64,000 nt of DNA from CAZLGM01 sp964623625 (lineage in GTDB: Bacteria; Desulfobacterota; Desulfobulbia; Desulfobulbales; Desulfocapsaceae), in the NCBI GenBank assembly GCA_964623625.1, contig CAZUUJ010000005.1, forward strand, positions 16,555 to 80,554, in the 5' to 3' direction. Shown one piece after another: positions 48,172 to 57,770 of the stretch. A program made the translations under genes and the position numbers. The notes beneath the pieces were generated by a model, which was given only the letters and a program-made list of their open reading frames with translations, did not search any database and was not told the DNA's origin. How positions within the stretch are numbered: position 1 is the stretch's first letter; the number at the start of each line of letters is the position of its first letter.

Positions 48172-49257
48172 ATGAATACTATTCCTGAAAAGCTGCAAAA
48201 GATTGGTTTTGACACCTGGTTTATAGAGTCAGTAGCGCCGGACAGCCTGAACAGTTTTGAGGTTGCCAGGGTAGTGGCAGTTCATAAAGATCGTTATGCT
48301 GTGACAAATGGCGCGGTTGATGCTATGGCGGAGCTGGTTGGCAAAATACTCTTCAGCGCTTCGTCTCCAATGGATTTCCCGGCAGTAGGTGATTGGGTCC
48401 TTGTCAGTTTTTTTGATGAGCAGAATTTTGCAATAATTCATGAAGTATTGCCACGCAAAACGTTACTGAAAAGAAAAACACCTGGGAAAAAAGTCGATTT
48501 TCAATTGATTGCAGCCAATATTGATATTGGTTTCATTGTTCAATCGTTAAATAAAAATTTTAATCTTAACAGGCTAGAGCGATACCTGGTCATGATAAAC
48601 GAGAGTAATGCTCAACCGATTGTACTGTTGAGCAAGAGTGATCTGCTAGATGGTAAAGAAACAACAAGCAGAATTGCTGAAATTAAGGGTATTTTACCAG
48701 ATCTGCACATTTTTCCGTTCAGCAATGAAAATGAAACCGGGTTGGACAGTGTCAAAGAAATTCTACGTCCCGGCCTTACCTGTTGCCTGTTGGGGTCATC
48801 GGGTGTTGGTAAAACATCGTTAATAAATAACTTGATTGGGGCTTCAATTTTTAAAACAAAAACAGTCAGCAAAAAACAGAGTAAGGGAAGGCATGCCACC
48901 ACGCATCGACAGCTCATTATGCTGGATCATTTTGGAGCAATGATAATTGACACCCCAGGTATGCGTGAGCTTGGCAACTTGTCAGTCACTACTGGGCTTG
49001 ACAAGACCTATTCTGAAATACAAAAACTGTCTAAAAATTGTCGATTCAACAATTGTACTCATATTGAAGAAAAAGAATGCGCTGTTCTGGATGCTGTTGA
49101 GAAAGGGGTACTGTCTGCTGATCGATATCAGAATTATCTCAAAATGACCAAGGAGTCAGCCTACAACGAAATGTCATATTTAGAAAAAAGAAAAAAAGAC
49201 AAGCAATTTGGAAAAATGGTCAAGACCGTTATGAAACATAAAAAAAGCCAGAGATGA
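48172..49257 (+). CDS. rsgA: Ribosome small subunit-dependent GTPase A
   Basis: The start at 48172 follows AGGG; an ATG at 48154 would add 6 residues. The 361-residue protein has an OB-fold N-terminus, a circularly permuted GTPase order (G4-like LLSKSD before G1 GSSGVGKTSLINNL, then G3 DTPGMREL) and a C-terminal zinc site (NCRFNNCTHIEEKECAV). RsgA assists late 30S subunit maturation. It is slightly longer than the E. coli protein (350). Confidence 0.93.
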   Translation: MNTIPEKLQKIGFDTWFIESVAPDSLNSFEVARVVAVHKDRYAVTNGAVDAMAELVGKILFSASSPMDFPAVGDWVLVSFFDEQNFAIIHEVLPRKTLLKRKTPGKKVDFQLIAANIDIGFIVQSLNKNFNLNRLERYLVMINESNAQPIVLLSKSDLLDGKETTSRIAEIKGILPDLHIFPFSNENETGLDSVKEILRPGLTCCLLGSSGVGKTSLINNLIGASIFKTKTVSKKQSKGRHATTHRQLIMLDHFGAMIIDTPGMRELGNLSVTTGLDKTYSEIQKLSKNCRFNNCTHIEEKECAVLDAVEKGVLSADRYQNYLKMTKESAYNEMSYLEKRKKDKQFGKMVKTVMKHKKSQR

Positions 49258-49496
49258 CCACAGTATGAGTCAGCACGAGATTACCTCGCTTTGTTCGTAA
49301 TAACAGGATAAGCGTTGATTCACGACTAAGATAGACAATTCCACTTGTTGCGTCATCGCTATGGAGCAAAACGACTACGGTGATCCCAGATGACCGGAAT
49401 ATACCGTCTACTTGAATTGTCGTCTCACTCCCGGGGAAGACACCAAAGGCTGAGTCTGAACCTCATTCCTATAGTATCAAGGCTCGGCCCCCCCGA
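49258..49496. other. Gap between rsgA and the Cys-rich protein gene
   Basis: The 239 bases contain no supported gene. They separate converging genes (plus and minus strands). No T-run hairpin was convincing on either strand. Confidence 0.35.
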
Positions 49497-52004
49497 TCAT
49501 TCAATCACGGAGCGTGCCTCACAGGCGTACCAGTTCCTATGCCCGGCAGAGGTAAACGAGTGCATTCGATCATAGCCCATACCGCAACCGGGATTTCGTG
49601 AACATTCGACACATTCCGGCCGATGCTCGTAGCAGTATTCTTCACAGTCATCCTGGTTTGGATTGCTATAGTGCGTATAATTGAAATCACGGCCGATATA
49701 AAAGGTATTTGTACGTGGCAGATCATGTCGACCTGATGTACGGCCGGGCTCGCCTTCTTCCAGCCAATTGGCATAGTTGATGTTGAAATAAATGTAACAT
49801 TCACCATAATCGGCTCCGCGTTGCAGCATGCCATCCGGGATCGTCCATGAGGCGCTGCCTCTGTTGATGAGAGCATTTTCGATATAATCGAAATGTTCTT
49901 CGTAGTGGGGGCTTTCAGTCGTGCAATAGGCCCTGATGGTGACAAGTGTTTCATCGGGGAAATTTTCAGCTGTCCAACGGATATCCACTCGGTCACCAAG
50001 CTCGAAATTATCTGTTCGAAATTCGCTCTCTCCATCCCACCGGATGTGAGAAACTCTGGCGATACTCAGCGTCGGTCTGAGAATGGAAAAGACGGGGCTG
50101 TCAACCCTTATGCTGCTCTCAACATGGGTGAGTCTGAGACGATAACTGCCTTCTTCCAATGGCTGTTCACGCCCAAGTGAATGCGATCTGCCAATATGCC
50201 ACAAATACGATGCCCTGTTGGGATGCGGGATATCGCCTGTCCAGGATTGAACAACTCCTCCATCAAGGCCGATCACTTCCAGCTCATAGCCACGACTATC
50301 CAATGCATCAGTCCATTCAATACGTTCTTCATTGCCGATATACCAGGTCTCACCTCCGGCAGGCCGGATAAACAAAAGCACGCCGATAGTGAATGGCCGG
50401 CTGATCGCACGAATCGACTCATCAGAGGCGGATTGAACCCGAATCCGGTACTGAGAGTTTTGCGGAATGTGGTCGGGAATATCCCAGGCAATTCTACATC
50501 TCCAGGCAGTAGGAGAGTCGTCTGCCGGATTTCTCGTATCAACCTCTGTTGCATAACGGCTTAGCGGTATTTCCTCTACAATCCCGGTAGAATCATCTCT
50601 TCCTCGCAGCAGTGTTATCTGCCAGTCATCGGGAACGTCGGTACTGCCGGTAAAAAGCCATTCAATTGTCTGTAGTCCAAATGACCAATATTCTCCCCCT
50701 TCGGGAGTCACGAAGAAAACACATCCTTCGCAGATTTCTCCACCTGACGATGTTAGAACAGTTACCCTGAACGGATCGCTCATTCCATACCTTCCCGGGC
50801 CACGATCGGCTTCATTAATGGAAGCAACGGTTATGGTGTATCCTTCACCCGGTGACACTTCTAAGGGAACCGGTAAGGTAATGTCGACATTTTCCTGGGG
50901 TCCTCCACGGTAAAGCTCCCATCGTAAAGAAAGGCTGCTGTCTCTTATAGAGATTACAACCGTATGCGGTAATGGTCTACCCGATTCAAGAATATCATAT
51001 CGAACAATCACATCATCTCCGGCCCTGATAGACTCTCCCCCTTCAGGCTGAATGACACGAATGCCATCTTCCACACCTTTGGAAGGAAAACGGGGAATGA
51101 TATTGTGTTGCCTCTGAGCAGGTTTAAACGGTTGTCTCAGTTTCTTTTGATGAGAGAGTTTTGTTATGGAATTTCGTCCACCGATTTTTGCTGTTTTTTT
51201 TAACTTCATCTTTCGGCTGCTGCACCACTTTTGCGCCCGAATTTCATTGGTGAAGAATCGATCCGGATTTTTGCATTGAGCCCTGTTGCTGGATGCAACC
51301 CCTTTTGTGGTGCAGCAATAGCCTTTGCTGCTTTCGTCTCTGCACGCCTTTTCTGCATCCTTCCGGGAAGGATAGAGTTTGCGCCTTTTGAGTGATGTTT
51401 TAAGTTTATCAGAGCTGAAAATCTTGCTGTTTTCACAGAGCCAGCCGCAATTCTTGTTGGCCTGTTTTTCACTTTTATAGAAGGGAACGTTGTTTTTCTT
51501 ACACTCTTCAATTGTTCTGTGCTTGACACTGCCACCGATACAGCAAAAAACCTTTTTCGGTTTGCAGTCCGACGCTTTGCCTATAAAAGTTCCACCTTCT
51601 TTGCGGCAGTTTTTCTTTTCCGTCCAATTGGAAACCGATGATGCTCGACCACTACGGCAGCAGGCACCACAAAAACTCTGGGTCTTGGAAAAAGCGGTGG
51701 TACATTGCTCATCTTCGCCAATCGCCGAAGATGTCATCTTTTTTCTCACAACGGTCTCATTATTACAGCAATAGCCATAGATCTTTTTTTCATATTTAAT
51801 GGCCTTGTTATTGTTTTCGTTTTTTTTTGAACTCTGGGAATCCTGCTTTTTGGATTGCTTGTCAGCACCCGACTGAGTTGTCTTTTTAACAGGCGATGAC
51901 TGTTGAGATTTATCTTTATCATTAGAGAAAAGTAGGGGAGCGTGTGCAATCGAAAGGAAAAAAGTGATAACCGGTATGATGAAGAGTAGAGAATATCGTT
52001 TCAT
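49497..52004 (-). CDS. Large secreted Cys-rich protein with Ig-like domains
   Basis: The 835-residue product has a signal peptide (about 1-27), a Ser/Lys/Asn-rich linker and three short cysteine modules of the form CC-x2-G...C...F...A...C (about residues 77-120, 150-195, 225-270). These are followed by at least three Ig-like domains, each opening with a PEGGE/PAGGE-type motif and x-I-x-W (Kre9/KNH or GPI-anchor-family-like, about 315-430, 440-550, 555-660). The C-terminus is Cys-rich again (CEEYCYEHRPECVECSRNPG). No catalytic motif was recognised. It is presumably exported to the periplasm or cell surface for binding or adhesion. The cysteine modules look internally duplicated. Confidence 0.78.
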   Translation of the reverse strand: MKRYSLLFIIPVITFFLSIAHAPLLFSNDKDKSQQSSPVKKTTQSGADKQSKKQDSQSSKKNENNNKAIKYEKKIYGYCCNNETVVRKKMTSSAIGEDEQCTTAFSKTQSFCGACCRSGRASSVSNWTEKKNCRKEGGTFIGKASDCKPKKVFCCIGGSVKHRTIEECKKNNVPFYKSEKQANKNCGWLCENSKIFSSDKLKTSLKRRKLYPSRKDAEKACRDESSKGYCCTTKGVASSNRAQCKNPDRFFTNEIRAQKWCSSRKMKLKKTAKIGGRNSITKLSHQKKLRQPFKPAQRQHNIIPRFPSKGVEDGIRVIQPEGGESIRAGDDVIVRYDILESGRPLPHTVVISIRDSSLSLRWELYRGGPQENVDITLPVPLEVSPGEGYTITVASINEADRGPGRYGMSDPFRVTVLTSSGGEICEGCVFFVTPEGGEYWSFGLQTIEWLFTGSTDVPDDWQITLLRGRDDSTGIVEEIPLSRYATEVDTRNPADDSPTAWRCRIAWDIPDHIPQNSQYRIRVQSASDESIRAISRPFTIGVLLFIRPAGGETWYIGNEERIEWTDALDSRGYELEVIGLDGGVVQSWTGDIPHPNRASYLWHIGRSHSLGREQPLEEGSYRLRLTHVESSIRVDSPVFSILRPTLSIARVSHIRWDGESEFRTDNFELGDRVDIRWTAENFPDETLVTIRAYCTTESPHYEEHFDYIENALINRGSASWTIPDGMLQRGADYGECYIYFNINYANWLEEGEPGRTSGRHDLPRTNTFYIGRDFNYTHYSNPNQDDCEEYCYEHRPECVECSRNPGCGMGYDRMHSFTSAGHRNWYACEARSVIE

Positions 52005-52412
52005 GACGTATCCTTTTCAAATTGAAAATTTAAGCAGAGCTGTTTTAGCCTGTTAATACTCAGTACGTTTTTCCCCCTGTTTTGTTCATAGTTTTGAGGA
52101 CACCTTGAATTATCGCTTTAGTCGTACTTTCCAAAGACAAAATGTATAATAGATGCGGGATCGCCTCACAGTTGACCCTGCTGAAATAGTTGTAATGATA
52201 TATAAATTCAAAAGGCAGTTGGCAATAGAAGTAAAGTAACATAAAAGTAATGATATAAACTTGGAATCCTGCATAATTAAATACGATTTCGAGGTATAAG
52301 TGATAGGTTGAGCAATACGGGTAATCAGGTGATAATATGTCATTGAATGAACGTTTGAAACGGGCCCCATGGCTTTAACCACTTGGCAAATTGTTGATGT
52401 TTACAGGTTTAT
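52005..52412. other. Gene-free AT-rich stretch
   Basis: No gene is supported in these 408 bases. Minus-strand open frames exist but have no ribosome binding sites or recognisable composition. The promoters of the two divergent genes should lie here. Confidence 0.4.
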
Positions 52413-52997
52413 ATGAGATTTCGTCATATATTTTTTGATCTTGGTGGAGTTGTTATCGAATTAGGCGAACTTCCTTTTCCTGCTAAAAGTGGTTTTGAAA
52501 TTAACCGGTGGTTCTCATCCCGGACTGCTACCAGGTTTGAAAGAGGACTGATAAGTACCTGGCAATTTACAGAACAGATTAAAGATGAGATTGATCTCGA
52601 TATGTCAAATGATGAACTATTAGAGTGTTTCTCTCAGTGGCCGAAACGAATTTTCCCGGGAGCAAAAGAGTTGTTAGCCCGTTTAGCGGAAGACTACCAA
52701 CTAACGGTAGTTTCAAACTGCAATGAAATCCATTGGCCTATCATGGAAAACAAATTTGGCATATTGAGCTATTTCGATCATGCCTTTTCGTCTCATCTAG
52801 TAGGACAGGCAAAACCCGATGAAAAGTTTTTTCTTCATGTATTGAGTGCTGTTCAGGCTGAACCGGCTGATGTATTATTCTTCGATGACAATCGGATAAA
52901 TGTTACCGCTGCCAACAATATCGGTTTAACCGGTGTGCTGGTAAATGGTCCGGGTGATATCGAACACTATTTTCGTTCGAATGATTTTCCGGAATAA
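52413..52997 (+). CDS. HAD-family hydrolase (YihX/HAD-IA type)
   Basis: The 194-residue protein has HAD motif I (FDLGGVVIE, nucleophile Asp9), a cap region with SRTATRFERGLIS, motif II (VVSNCNEIH), motif III region (GQAKPDEKFF, Lys) and motif IV (VLFFDDNRINV). These features match YihX-like HAD phosphatases such as sugar-phosphate phosphatases. The second motif I Asp is replaced by Gly in DLGG, which is typical of this subgroup. The substrate is unknown. Confidence 0.85.
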   Translation: MRFRHIFFDLGGVVIELGELPFPAKSGFEINRWFSSRTATRFERGLISTWQFTEQIKDEIDLDMSNDELLECFSQWPKRIFPGAKELLARLAEDYQLTVVSNCNEIHWPIMENKFGILSYFDHAFSSHLVGQAKPDEKFFLHVLSAVQAEPADVLFFDDNRINVTAANNIGLTGVLVNGPGDIEHYFRSNDFPE

Positions 52998-53087
52998 CTG
53001 GTTTCCTAACCAGTAGTTCAATGGGCTTACTCGGTAAGGCTTCCCATTTCGTTGGAGCTTTGAAAACAATATACTTCAAGCAGTGAC

Positions 53088-53894
53088 ATGGACATAAAAC
53101 AGTACAAAAAGAATATCGAAACTACTTTTGACGATGTGGCAGGCAGATATGATGAAAACAGATTTTTTTCAATTTCTGCCAAAAGGATGGTTGAACTTCT
53201 GCCCTCGTTACCATCAATGGATGTACTTGATCTTTCCACAGGTACGGGTGCTGTAGCTGTTGAGGTGGCAAAACGGTTCAGCCATGCACGCATTGAGGCG
53301 ATTGATCTGTCGCAGGGGATGCTCGATAGGGCACAGTCAAAGGCGCAGAACAAAGGTCTTTCAAATATCAGCTTCAAGCTCCGGGACGTAGATGATATGC
53401 CCTATGGTAATGAGTCGTTTGATATTGTTACATGCGGATACGGTCTGTTCTTTTATCCGGATATGGAGGTTGTCTATCAAAAAATATGCAGGACGATAAA
53501 GGAGGGTGGTTTTTTTATTTTTTCTTCATTTACAAAGGATGCATTTAATCCCTGTTCGGAACTGTTTCTGAATCGTCTTCAAAATATGTATGCAATTGAG
53601 ATCCCTCCCGATCTCAAGGAAAAGCTTAGGACTGAAGAACAGATAGAGGAACTTGCGAAAACGGCTGACATCGAGCGGGTAAAGGTCGAATTCTATTCAA
53701 TCAGTTATCCGATAACCGTGAACGATTGGTGGGCATTACTCAACAATGCGGGTTATAAATCTTTTCTAGCTCAATTGGATTCTAAACAGCTTCTGCGGTT
53801 TAAAGTCGAACATCTCCAGGAAATAGAGCAGCTGTCAGTTGACGGGATGGTAGAGTTGAATTCAGATACACTGTTCGGCTTGGTTACGATATAG
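53088..53894 (+). CDS. Class I SAM-dependent methyltransferase
   Basis: The 268-residue protein has the SAM-binding motif LDLSTGTGAVAVEVAKR (about 47-63), the acidic IEAIDLSQGMLD loop and DIVTCGYGLFFYPDMEVV with an aromatic post-motif. It resembles UbiE-like or generic small-molecule methyltransferases. The N-terminal FDDVAGRYDENRFFS is characteristic of the group. The substrate is unclear. Confidence 0.84.
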   Translation: MDIKQYKKNIETTFDDVAGRYDENRFFSISAKRMVELLPSLPSMDVLDLSTGTGAVAVEVAKRFSHARIEAIDLSQGMLDRAQSKAQNKGLSNISFKLRDVDDMPYGNESFDIVTCGYGLFFYPDMEVVYQKICRTIKEGGFFIFSSFTKDAFNPCSELFLNRLQNMYAIEIPPDLKEKLRTEEQIEELAKTADIERVKVEFYSISYPITVNDWWALLNNAGYKSFLAQLDSKQLLRFKVEHLQEIEQLSVDGMVELNSDTLFGLVTI

Positions 53895-53941
53895 TTAAAA
53901 ATCAGATATCACCTCTTTTGTAGTAGTGGTGAAAGAAGCAG

Positions 53942-54676
53942 ATGATGAATTCTGAGTTAATACAAAGAGTCATTGAGTCATATGGCGGTGAAGAACTGTG
54001 GACAAGAGCGAAGTATATTGAGGCAGAGGTCAGCGCTAAAGGTTTGGCGTTTGCTCTTAAGAGAAGGCCATGTTTTCATCATGCCAAATTGTTTGTGAAA
54101 GTGAATAAACCGTATTGTAAAATAACACCTATCGGTGTGGACAAGGATGTGTCAGGTGTTTTGGATGGCACTGATGTCCGGCTGGAGAATGTGCAAGGGC
54201 AAGTAATAGCTGAAAGGAAAAATGCTCGAGCTCACTTTACCTTTGGCCGGCGGCTATTTTACTGGGATGATCTGGACATGGCCTATTTTGCCAATTACGC
54301 ATTCTGGAACTATGTTACCTTTCCAGCGCTCTTGATGAATGATGAGATCGTCTGGGAACAGTTGAATGACTTCACGTTACAGGCAACTTTCCCAGGCTCG
54401 ATGCCAACACACAGTAAAAAGCAATTATTTATAGTAGATAAAGATACTGCCTTGCTGCATCAACATAATTATACCGCAGAAATCATCAGCAAGTTTGCGC
54501 AAGCTGCAAACATGATCCTGGATCATAGCCAAATGAATGGTCTGACTTTTCCATCGCTTAGAAGAGTGACGCCATCAGGCCCACATGGAAAGCCACTGAG
54601 TTGGCCGATATTAATTGAAATTATTGTGCATGATTTTAAGCTGTTAACAGATCGTGATACCAAAGATAGTGCTTAA
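53942..54676 (+). CDS. Conserved hypothetical protein
   Basis: The 244-residue protein starts at ATG 53942 or 53945, behind AAAGAAG. It has no signal peptide. The text GEELWTRAKYIEAEVSAKG followed by ARAHFTFGRRLFYWDDLDMA is reminiscent of uncharacterised proteins with a lipoprotein-localisation (LolA-like) beta-fold, but the match is uncertain. No catalytic motif was recognised. The gene lies between a methyltransferase and a nitrilase gene with no obvious link. Confidence 0.6.
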   Translation: MMNSELIQRVIESYGGEELWTRAKYIEAEVSAKGLAFALKRRPCFHHAKLFVKVNKPYCKITPIGVDKDVSGVLDGTDVRLENVQGQVIAERKNARAHFTFGRRLFYWDDLDMAYFANYAFWNYVTFPALLMNDEIVWEQLNDFTLQATFPGSMPTHSKKQLFIVDKDTALLHQHNYTAEIISKFAQAANMILDHSQMNGLTFPSLRRVTPSGPHGKPLSWPILIEIIVHDFKLLTDRDTKDSA

Positions 54677-54773
54677 CCTGTATTCCTCATGAACTGGTTG
54701 AACACAACAGTGTAACTATTTTATTGTTATACGGCAGTGTTATACCAGTTGCTTACTTCAATAGGGGGTGCCG

Positions 54774-55562
54774 ATGAGAGTAGGGTATTACCAGTTTCAG
54801 CCGGAATTTGGTTTGGTCAAACAAAACGTCAAAAAAGTTGAAATCGCTTTGAGTGGACTTCAAGCCGATATCATTGTTCTGCCGGAGCTTGCCTTTACCG
54901 GATACCTTTTTAAGGATCGTAATGAGTTGCAAGGAGTTGCCGAAGATATCTCGGATTCTCCTACAGTCCACCGGTTAACGAAGCTGTGCAGCAATAATTC
55001 GTTCCATCTGGTTGCCGGATTCGCGGAACGGCAAGGTGAAAAGCTGTATAATAGCGCATTGGTTATCGGCCCGTCGGGAGTTGTGCACCGTTATCGGAAA
55101 CTCCACCTCTTCAACACAGAAAAAGATTATTTCGATCCAGGGGATACACAGCTTGATGTAATAGAGATCGCAGGTGTAAAGATCGGCGTTATGGTTTGTT
55201 TTGACTGGATATTCCCTGAAGTCGTTCGAACACTCGCTCTGAGTGGTGCCGAGCTGATCTGCCATCCGTCGAACCTAGTCTTGAGTTACTGCCAGAAAGC
55301 GATGTTGACCCGTTCCCTTGAGAATTCGGTCTATTCGATAACGGCCAACAGAACAGGCATGGATTCCCGGTCTCACGGTGAACTGTCGTTTACCGGAAGA
55401 AGCCAGATAGTTGGACCGAGAGGAGAAATTCTGGAGAGTTCCAATCAACAGGAGCAGGAGGTTGTTCTTTGTGATATTGACATATCTCAGGCTCGTGACA
55501 AATTTATGACTGAAAGAAATGACTTGTTTTTAGACAGGAGACCGTCATTTTATAGAACCTGA
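54774..55562 (+). CDS. Carbon-nitrogen hydrolase (nitrilase superfamily)
   Basis: The ATG at 54774, 6 bases after AGGGGG, gives 262 residues. The catalytic triad is readable: Glu in VLPELAFTGYLF, Lys in YRKLHLFNTE and Cys in GVMVCFDWIFPEVVR. Superfamily members hydrolyse nitriles or amides (omega-amidase, N-carbamoyl-amino acid amidase and others). The substrate group cannot be decided here. A signal peptidase gene follows within 65 bases. Confidence 0.88.
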   Translation: MRVGYYQFQPEFGLVKQNVKKVEIALSGLQADIIVLPELAFTGYLFKDRNELQGVAEDISDSPTVHRLTKLCSNNSFHLVAGFAERQGEKLYNSALVIGPSGVVHRYRKLHLFNTEKDYFDPGDTQLDVIEIAGVKIGVMVCFDWIFPEVVRTLALSGAELICHPSNLVLSYCQKAMLTRSLENSVYSITANRTGMDSRSHGELSFTGRSQIVGPRGEILESSNQQEQEVVLCDIDISQARDKFMTERNDLFLDRRPSFYRT

Positions 55563-55626
55563 ATGCTTGTTTATTATAGGCAACGCTCAAACCGGCAATG
55601 TTATCGATAAAGAGAATGGGGTGAAA

Positions 55627-56319
55627 ATGAACCACAAAAAAAGACTGAAGTTGTTCTTAAAGGGATGGAGCTGCTCCCTGGCAATCGCGATTGTGCTGGC
55701 AACCTCGTTTAAATCGGCGATAGCCGATTGGAATATGGTTCCCACCGGTTCAATGCTGCCGACAATTGTTGAAGGAGATCGTATCTTTATCAATAAACTG
55801 GCATACGATCTGAAGATCCCCTATACCACCTACCATCTGGCGAAATGGGGTGATCCTAAAAGGGGAGATATTGTGGTATTTTATTCTCCGGTTGATGGAA
55901 CGCGTCTGGTAAAGCGTGTTGTCGGGCTTCCGGGTGACACCGTTAGTATGAGCAACAATCAGTTGATTATCAACGGCAGGAAAATTCGCTATGAGCCAAT
56001 TTGCAATACCGGGATGAAAAACTATTTCGAACATATTGGAGAGAGTCAATATGGTTTTGTTGAACATTTAAACACAACGGACCATCCGATAATAGTAACT
56101 CCGCATTATCAAGCCAGGCGAACGTTTACTTCTTTGACCATACCGGAAGGCAGATATTTTATGATGGGCGATAATCGTGATAACAGTGGTGATTCACGAT
56201 ATTTTGGATTTGTCGATCGAGATTCGATTGTCGGCCGGGCACTTTCCGTTGTTATTTCCCTTGATATTAACAATGGATATCGACCTCGTTGGGAACGCTT
56301 TTTCACAGGGCTAAAATAA
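55627..56319 (+). CDS. lepB: Signal peptidase I
   Basis: The ATG at 55627, after a GGGGTG site, gives 230 residues. One N-terminal transmembrane helix precedes the S26 protease domain: catalytic Ser in MVPTGSMLPTIVEGDRI, catalytic Lys in GTRLVKRVVGLPGD and the late MMGDNRDNSGDSRYFGFV (box E). It cleaves signal peptides of exported proteins at the outer face of the inner membrane. It is slightly short for a lepB with a single anchor and may be an accessory copy. Confidence 0.88.
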   Translation: MNHKKRLKLFLKGWSCSLAIAIVLATSFKSAIADWNMVPTGSMLPTIVEGDRIFINKLAYDLKIPYTTYHLAKWGDPKRGDIVVFYSPVDGTRLVKRVVGLPGDTVSMSNNQLIINGRKIRYEPICNTGMKNYFEHIGESQYGFVEHLNTTDHPIIVTPHYQARRTFTSLTIPEGRYFMMGDNRDNSGDSRYFGFVDRDSIVGRALSVVISLDINNGYRPRWERFFTGLK

Positions 56320-56382
56320 TTGAAACCGATACCAGTTTCGATTGTCACAGTAGTATGAATTTATGTCTTGGAGGGAGTTTAT

Positions 56383-56790
56383 ATGGACAGAGGAAAAGAG
56401 CAGATTGAATTGGCAAATATTGAGCTCTTCGAGAATGGCAACCTTGATATCATCGCGGATATTTTTGCAGACGATTATGTTGTTCATTCAGGTCACAGAG
56501 AGTATAGCGGCCATTCATTTATTAGACGATTCGTTGAACAGCTACGGCTCGCAGTTCCCGATCTCCGAGTAGTGGATGTCACTGTTCATTTAGAGCAGGA
56601 AGAAATGATCGCTTGGCAACGAACGTTGCAGGGAACTCACAAGAACGACATGATGGGAATACCGCCAAGCGGCAAGAAAGTGGAGTGGCGGGATATGGCT
56701 ATTTCAAGATTTAAAGGAGGCAGGATTTTCGAGGAGTGGATGGTCTCCGAACTCTTAGGAGAATTACTGGTGAAAAAACCTGTCGACTGA
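56383..56790 (+). CDS. SnoaL-like polyketide cyclase-family protein
   Basis: The ATG at 56383 behind GGAGGGAG gives 135 residues. It has the ester-cyclase/SnoaL pattern: an N-terminal helix with ELANIELFENGNLD, DDYVVHSGHREYSGH, RLAVPDLRVVDVTVHLEQEE and a later RDMAISRFKGGRIFEEWMV. The family has a cone-shaped fold; many members are uncharacterised. The gene stands alone. A short CCTGTC-GACT-GACAGG hairpin directly follows the stop. Confidence 0.75.
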   Translation: MDRGKEQIELANIELFENGNLDIIADIFADDYVVHSGHREYSGHSFIRRFVEQLRLAVPDLRVVDVTVHLEQEEMIAWQRTLQGTHKNDMMGIPPSGKKVEWRDMAISRFKGGRIFEEWMVSELLGELLVKKPVD

Positions 56791-56813
56791 CAGGAGTGGT
56801 ATAGGACATAATT

Positions 56814-56839
56814 CTGTCGTTTTGCTCCTTGCAATGACG
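56814..56839 (-). repeat. REP-like repeat, inverted copy
   Basis: On the minus strand it reads CCGTCATTGCAAGGAGCAAA and CGACA, related to the repeat at 36997. Matching is partial. Confidence 0.4.
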
Positions 56840-56891
56840 GCAAACAATTGTTTACTGGTCTTCCCTTGGTCATTACAATCAGCAGTACGCT

Positions 56892-57770
56892 TCAGCTTCT
56901 TTTTTTCTGTTGGATAATGAGCCCACTTATGATGAGCAGCAGTCCAAAATAGGTCGCCGGCACTATTCGCTCACCGACAAGATAATGGATAAAAATCAAT
57001 GACAGGAATGGGGAGAGGAATATCAGGTTGGCGATCCGGCTGCTGTTATCGGTGAGTTTCATGGCCATCAGCCAGAGAATAAAACAAATGCCCATTTCGA
57101 AAAAGCCGACGTAGACGGCTCCTAGAAGACCCTTGATCGGAACAGACCGAGGTTCTCCGATCATGAGATAGGCGACAAGTACAAACCCGAAGCCAAAAAT
57201 AAAGTTACAGAACAGACCGACAACCGGGTCACGGCTGTCCCGTGTATTGTATATCCAGTAAAGTGACCAGACTACGGTGGATATCAGGGCTAGAGCGACT
57301 CCCAGGGGATTGGTAAACTGCATACTCAGTATCTTACCCTCAGTGGAGATCACAACAACTCCGATATAACTGACAATCAGGGCCAGCCACTGATAGCCGG
57401 TGATTTTATGCTTTAAAAGAGGGACGGAAAGCAGGGACAGGGTTATGGCCCATGTGTAGTTGATTGGTTGGGCCTGCTGTGCGGGAAGCAAATCATAAGC
57501 CTTGAACAGGATCAGGTAGTAGAGAAAGGGGTTGAGAAAACCGAGCGCCACTGACAACAGATATTCACTACGGGTGCATTTAAACACCTGGTGTAGCTTG
57601 CCCTGTAACAGTAGAATTAATCCGATGACCAGGGTTGAAAAAAACGAGGAAAAGAACAGCAACTCAATCGGTGACAGATACCGTAGCGAAAGCTTGAAAG
57701 CGGTAGCCACGGTCGACCAGAGAAAAACAGCTGCTGCAGCATAGAATATCGATTTTCTTTGCTCTTTCAC
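56892..57770 (-). CDS. EamA-family (DMT superfamily) permease
   Basis: The 292-residue protein has two EamA repeats of about 5 helices each, ten helices in total, with the VFLWSTVATAFKLSL start and a C-terminal FGLLLIISGLIIQ. It is the last gene of an operon led by an amino-acid binding protein and overlaps the preceding EamA gene by 4 bases. Members export amino acids or other metabolites. Confidence 0.85.
   Translation of the reverse strand: MKEQRKSIFYAAAAVFLWSTVATAFKLSLRYLSPIELLFFSSFFSTLVIGLILLLQGKLHQVFKCTRSEYLLSVALGFLNPFLYYLILFKAYDLLPAQQAQPINYTWAITLSLLSVPLLKHKITGYQWLALIVSYIGVVVISTEGKILSMQFTNPLGVALALISTVVWSLYWIYNTRDSRDPVVGLFCNFIFGFGFVLVAYLMIGEPRSVPIKGLLGAVYVGFFEMGICFILWLMAMKLTDNSSRIANLIFLSPFLSLIFIHYLVGERIVPATYFGLLLIISGLIIQQKKRS

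Noticed and set aside
49505..50035. Alternative minus-strand frame of 176 codons within the Cys-rich protein gene
   Set aside because: It is an overlapping frame of a gene with a signal peptide and domain structure, and has no independent support.
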